From Chloroflexota bacterium (GTDB lineage: Bacteria > Chloroflexota > Ktedonobacteria > Ktedonobacterales > Ktedonobacteraceae): 33,839 nt of DNA. The translations under genes and the position numbers were made by a program. The notes below the pieces were generated by a model, which was not told the DNA's origin, did not search any database, and saw only the letters and a program-made list of their open reading frames with translations. The stretch's first letter is position 1. The number at the start of each line of letters is the position of its first letter. Positions 33,622 through 33,839 of this stretch are shown here, in pieces. The stretch lies in the NCBI GenBank assembly GCA_902812455.1, contig CADDZH010000055.1:1-33839 (forward strand). The letters are read 5' to 3'.

Positions 33622-33839
33622 ATGGCGATGTATAGGGGTGGAGGAGGTGGGCGCTGGGGTTCGAGCCTTTCCACCTACCTTGAGGAACAGAAAAAGCGGG
33701 GGCGTAAGACGGACAGCCGCACGCTGCGCCGGGTAGCGCAATCGTTTAGCCCATACAAGATTCAGGTTGTGCTGGTGCTGATCGCCATTATCTGCACGAC
33801 TGTGCTGGGGCTGGTCAACCCGCTCCTGATCCGCTACAT
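33622..33839 (+). CDS. ABC transporter, exporter type (partial, 3' end beyond window)
   Basis: Only the first 72 codons are present. They read MAMYRGGGGGRWGSS, a polar stretch, then FSPYKIQVVLVLIAII and CTTVLGLVNPLLIRY, the usual opening of the membrane domain of a homodimeric or heterodimeric ABC exporter (MsbA/BmrA type). AGGAG lies nine bases before the ATG. The ATP-binding domain is outside the window, so the substrate and partner are unknown. Confidence 0.8.
   Translation, partial: MAMYRGGGGGRWGSSLSTYLEEQKKRGRKTDSRTLRRVAQSFSPYKIQVVLVLIAIICTTVLGLVNPLLIRY

Overview
The window looks like chromosome of a mid-GC, Gram-positive-like soil bacterium, most plausibly a Chloroflexota member of the Ktedonobacterales type. 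This rests on the mixture of genes: a DUF3090 protein (a family I know from Actinobacteria and Chloroflexi), an Asp23-FakA-DegV block beside rpmB, a GT2/GT-C fusion glycosyltransferase, a DUF362-ferredoxin protein, and an unusually heavy load of short GC-rich palindromic repeats. No marker gene fixes the lineage. I see no rRNA, tRNA, CRISPR array, transposase or phage module.

Layout. 1-2.3 kb: a CapA-like metallophosphatase (-), then a Fur-box-controlled VIT-type iron transporter (+) meeting a small zinc-finger protein (-). 2.4-6.3 kb (all -): a UPF0104/LPG-synthase-type membrane protein and a translationally coupled DUF362-ferredoxin/SDR-epimerase pair. 6.4-12.9 kb (all +): a membrane-anchored GH113-like protein, a 1173-residue GT2 plus GT-C fusion, a D-2-hydroxyacid dehydrogenase, a DUF3090 protein and a strong terminator. 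13-13.7 kb (-): a two-gene operon encoding an 81-residue protein with a MoaD-like Gly-Gly tail and a membrane-anchored partner. 14.2-17.2 kb (-): asp23-fakA-degV, divergent from rpmB (+), which meets rlmN (-). 18.9-23 kb: PRC-barrel protein (-), an MFS sugar transporter (+), a Trm11-like methyltransferase (-) and an XdhC protein (-). 23.2-24.2 kb (+): a Rad52/DdrA-like protein plus a small helical protein behind a consensus promoter. 24.7-30 kb (-): GNAT acetyltransferase, an alpha/beta hydrolase lacking its nucleophile, enolase, an unknown membrane protein and RNase PH. 30.5-33.8 kb (+): trehalose-6-phosphate synthase, M20 peptidase and the start of an ABC exporter.

The genes mix housekeeping functions (rpmB, rlmN, eno, rph) with envelope functions (GT2/GT-C fusion, GH113-like, CapA-like, flippase-like, FakAB-type lipid module) and stress functions (iron export, trehalose, Rad52-like). 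The most distinctive feature is the population of palindromic repeat families. Members lie between genes, in the leader of enolase, and in frame inside two coding sequences (the MFS transporter and the UPF0104 protein), where they encode low-complexity cytoplasmic segments. The most speculative lead is the small MoaD-tailed protein and its membrane partner at 13.0-13.7 kb.

Where an upstream ATG gives a longer frame, I chose the start with the better ribosome-binding site and say so in the entry.
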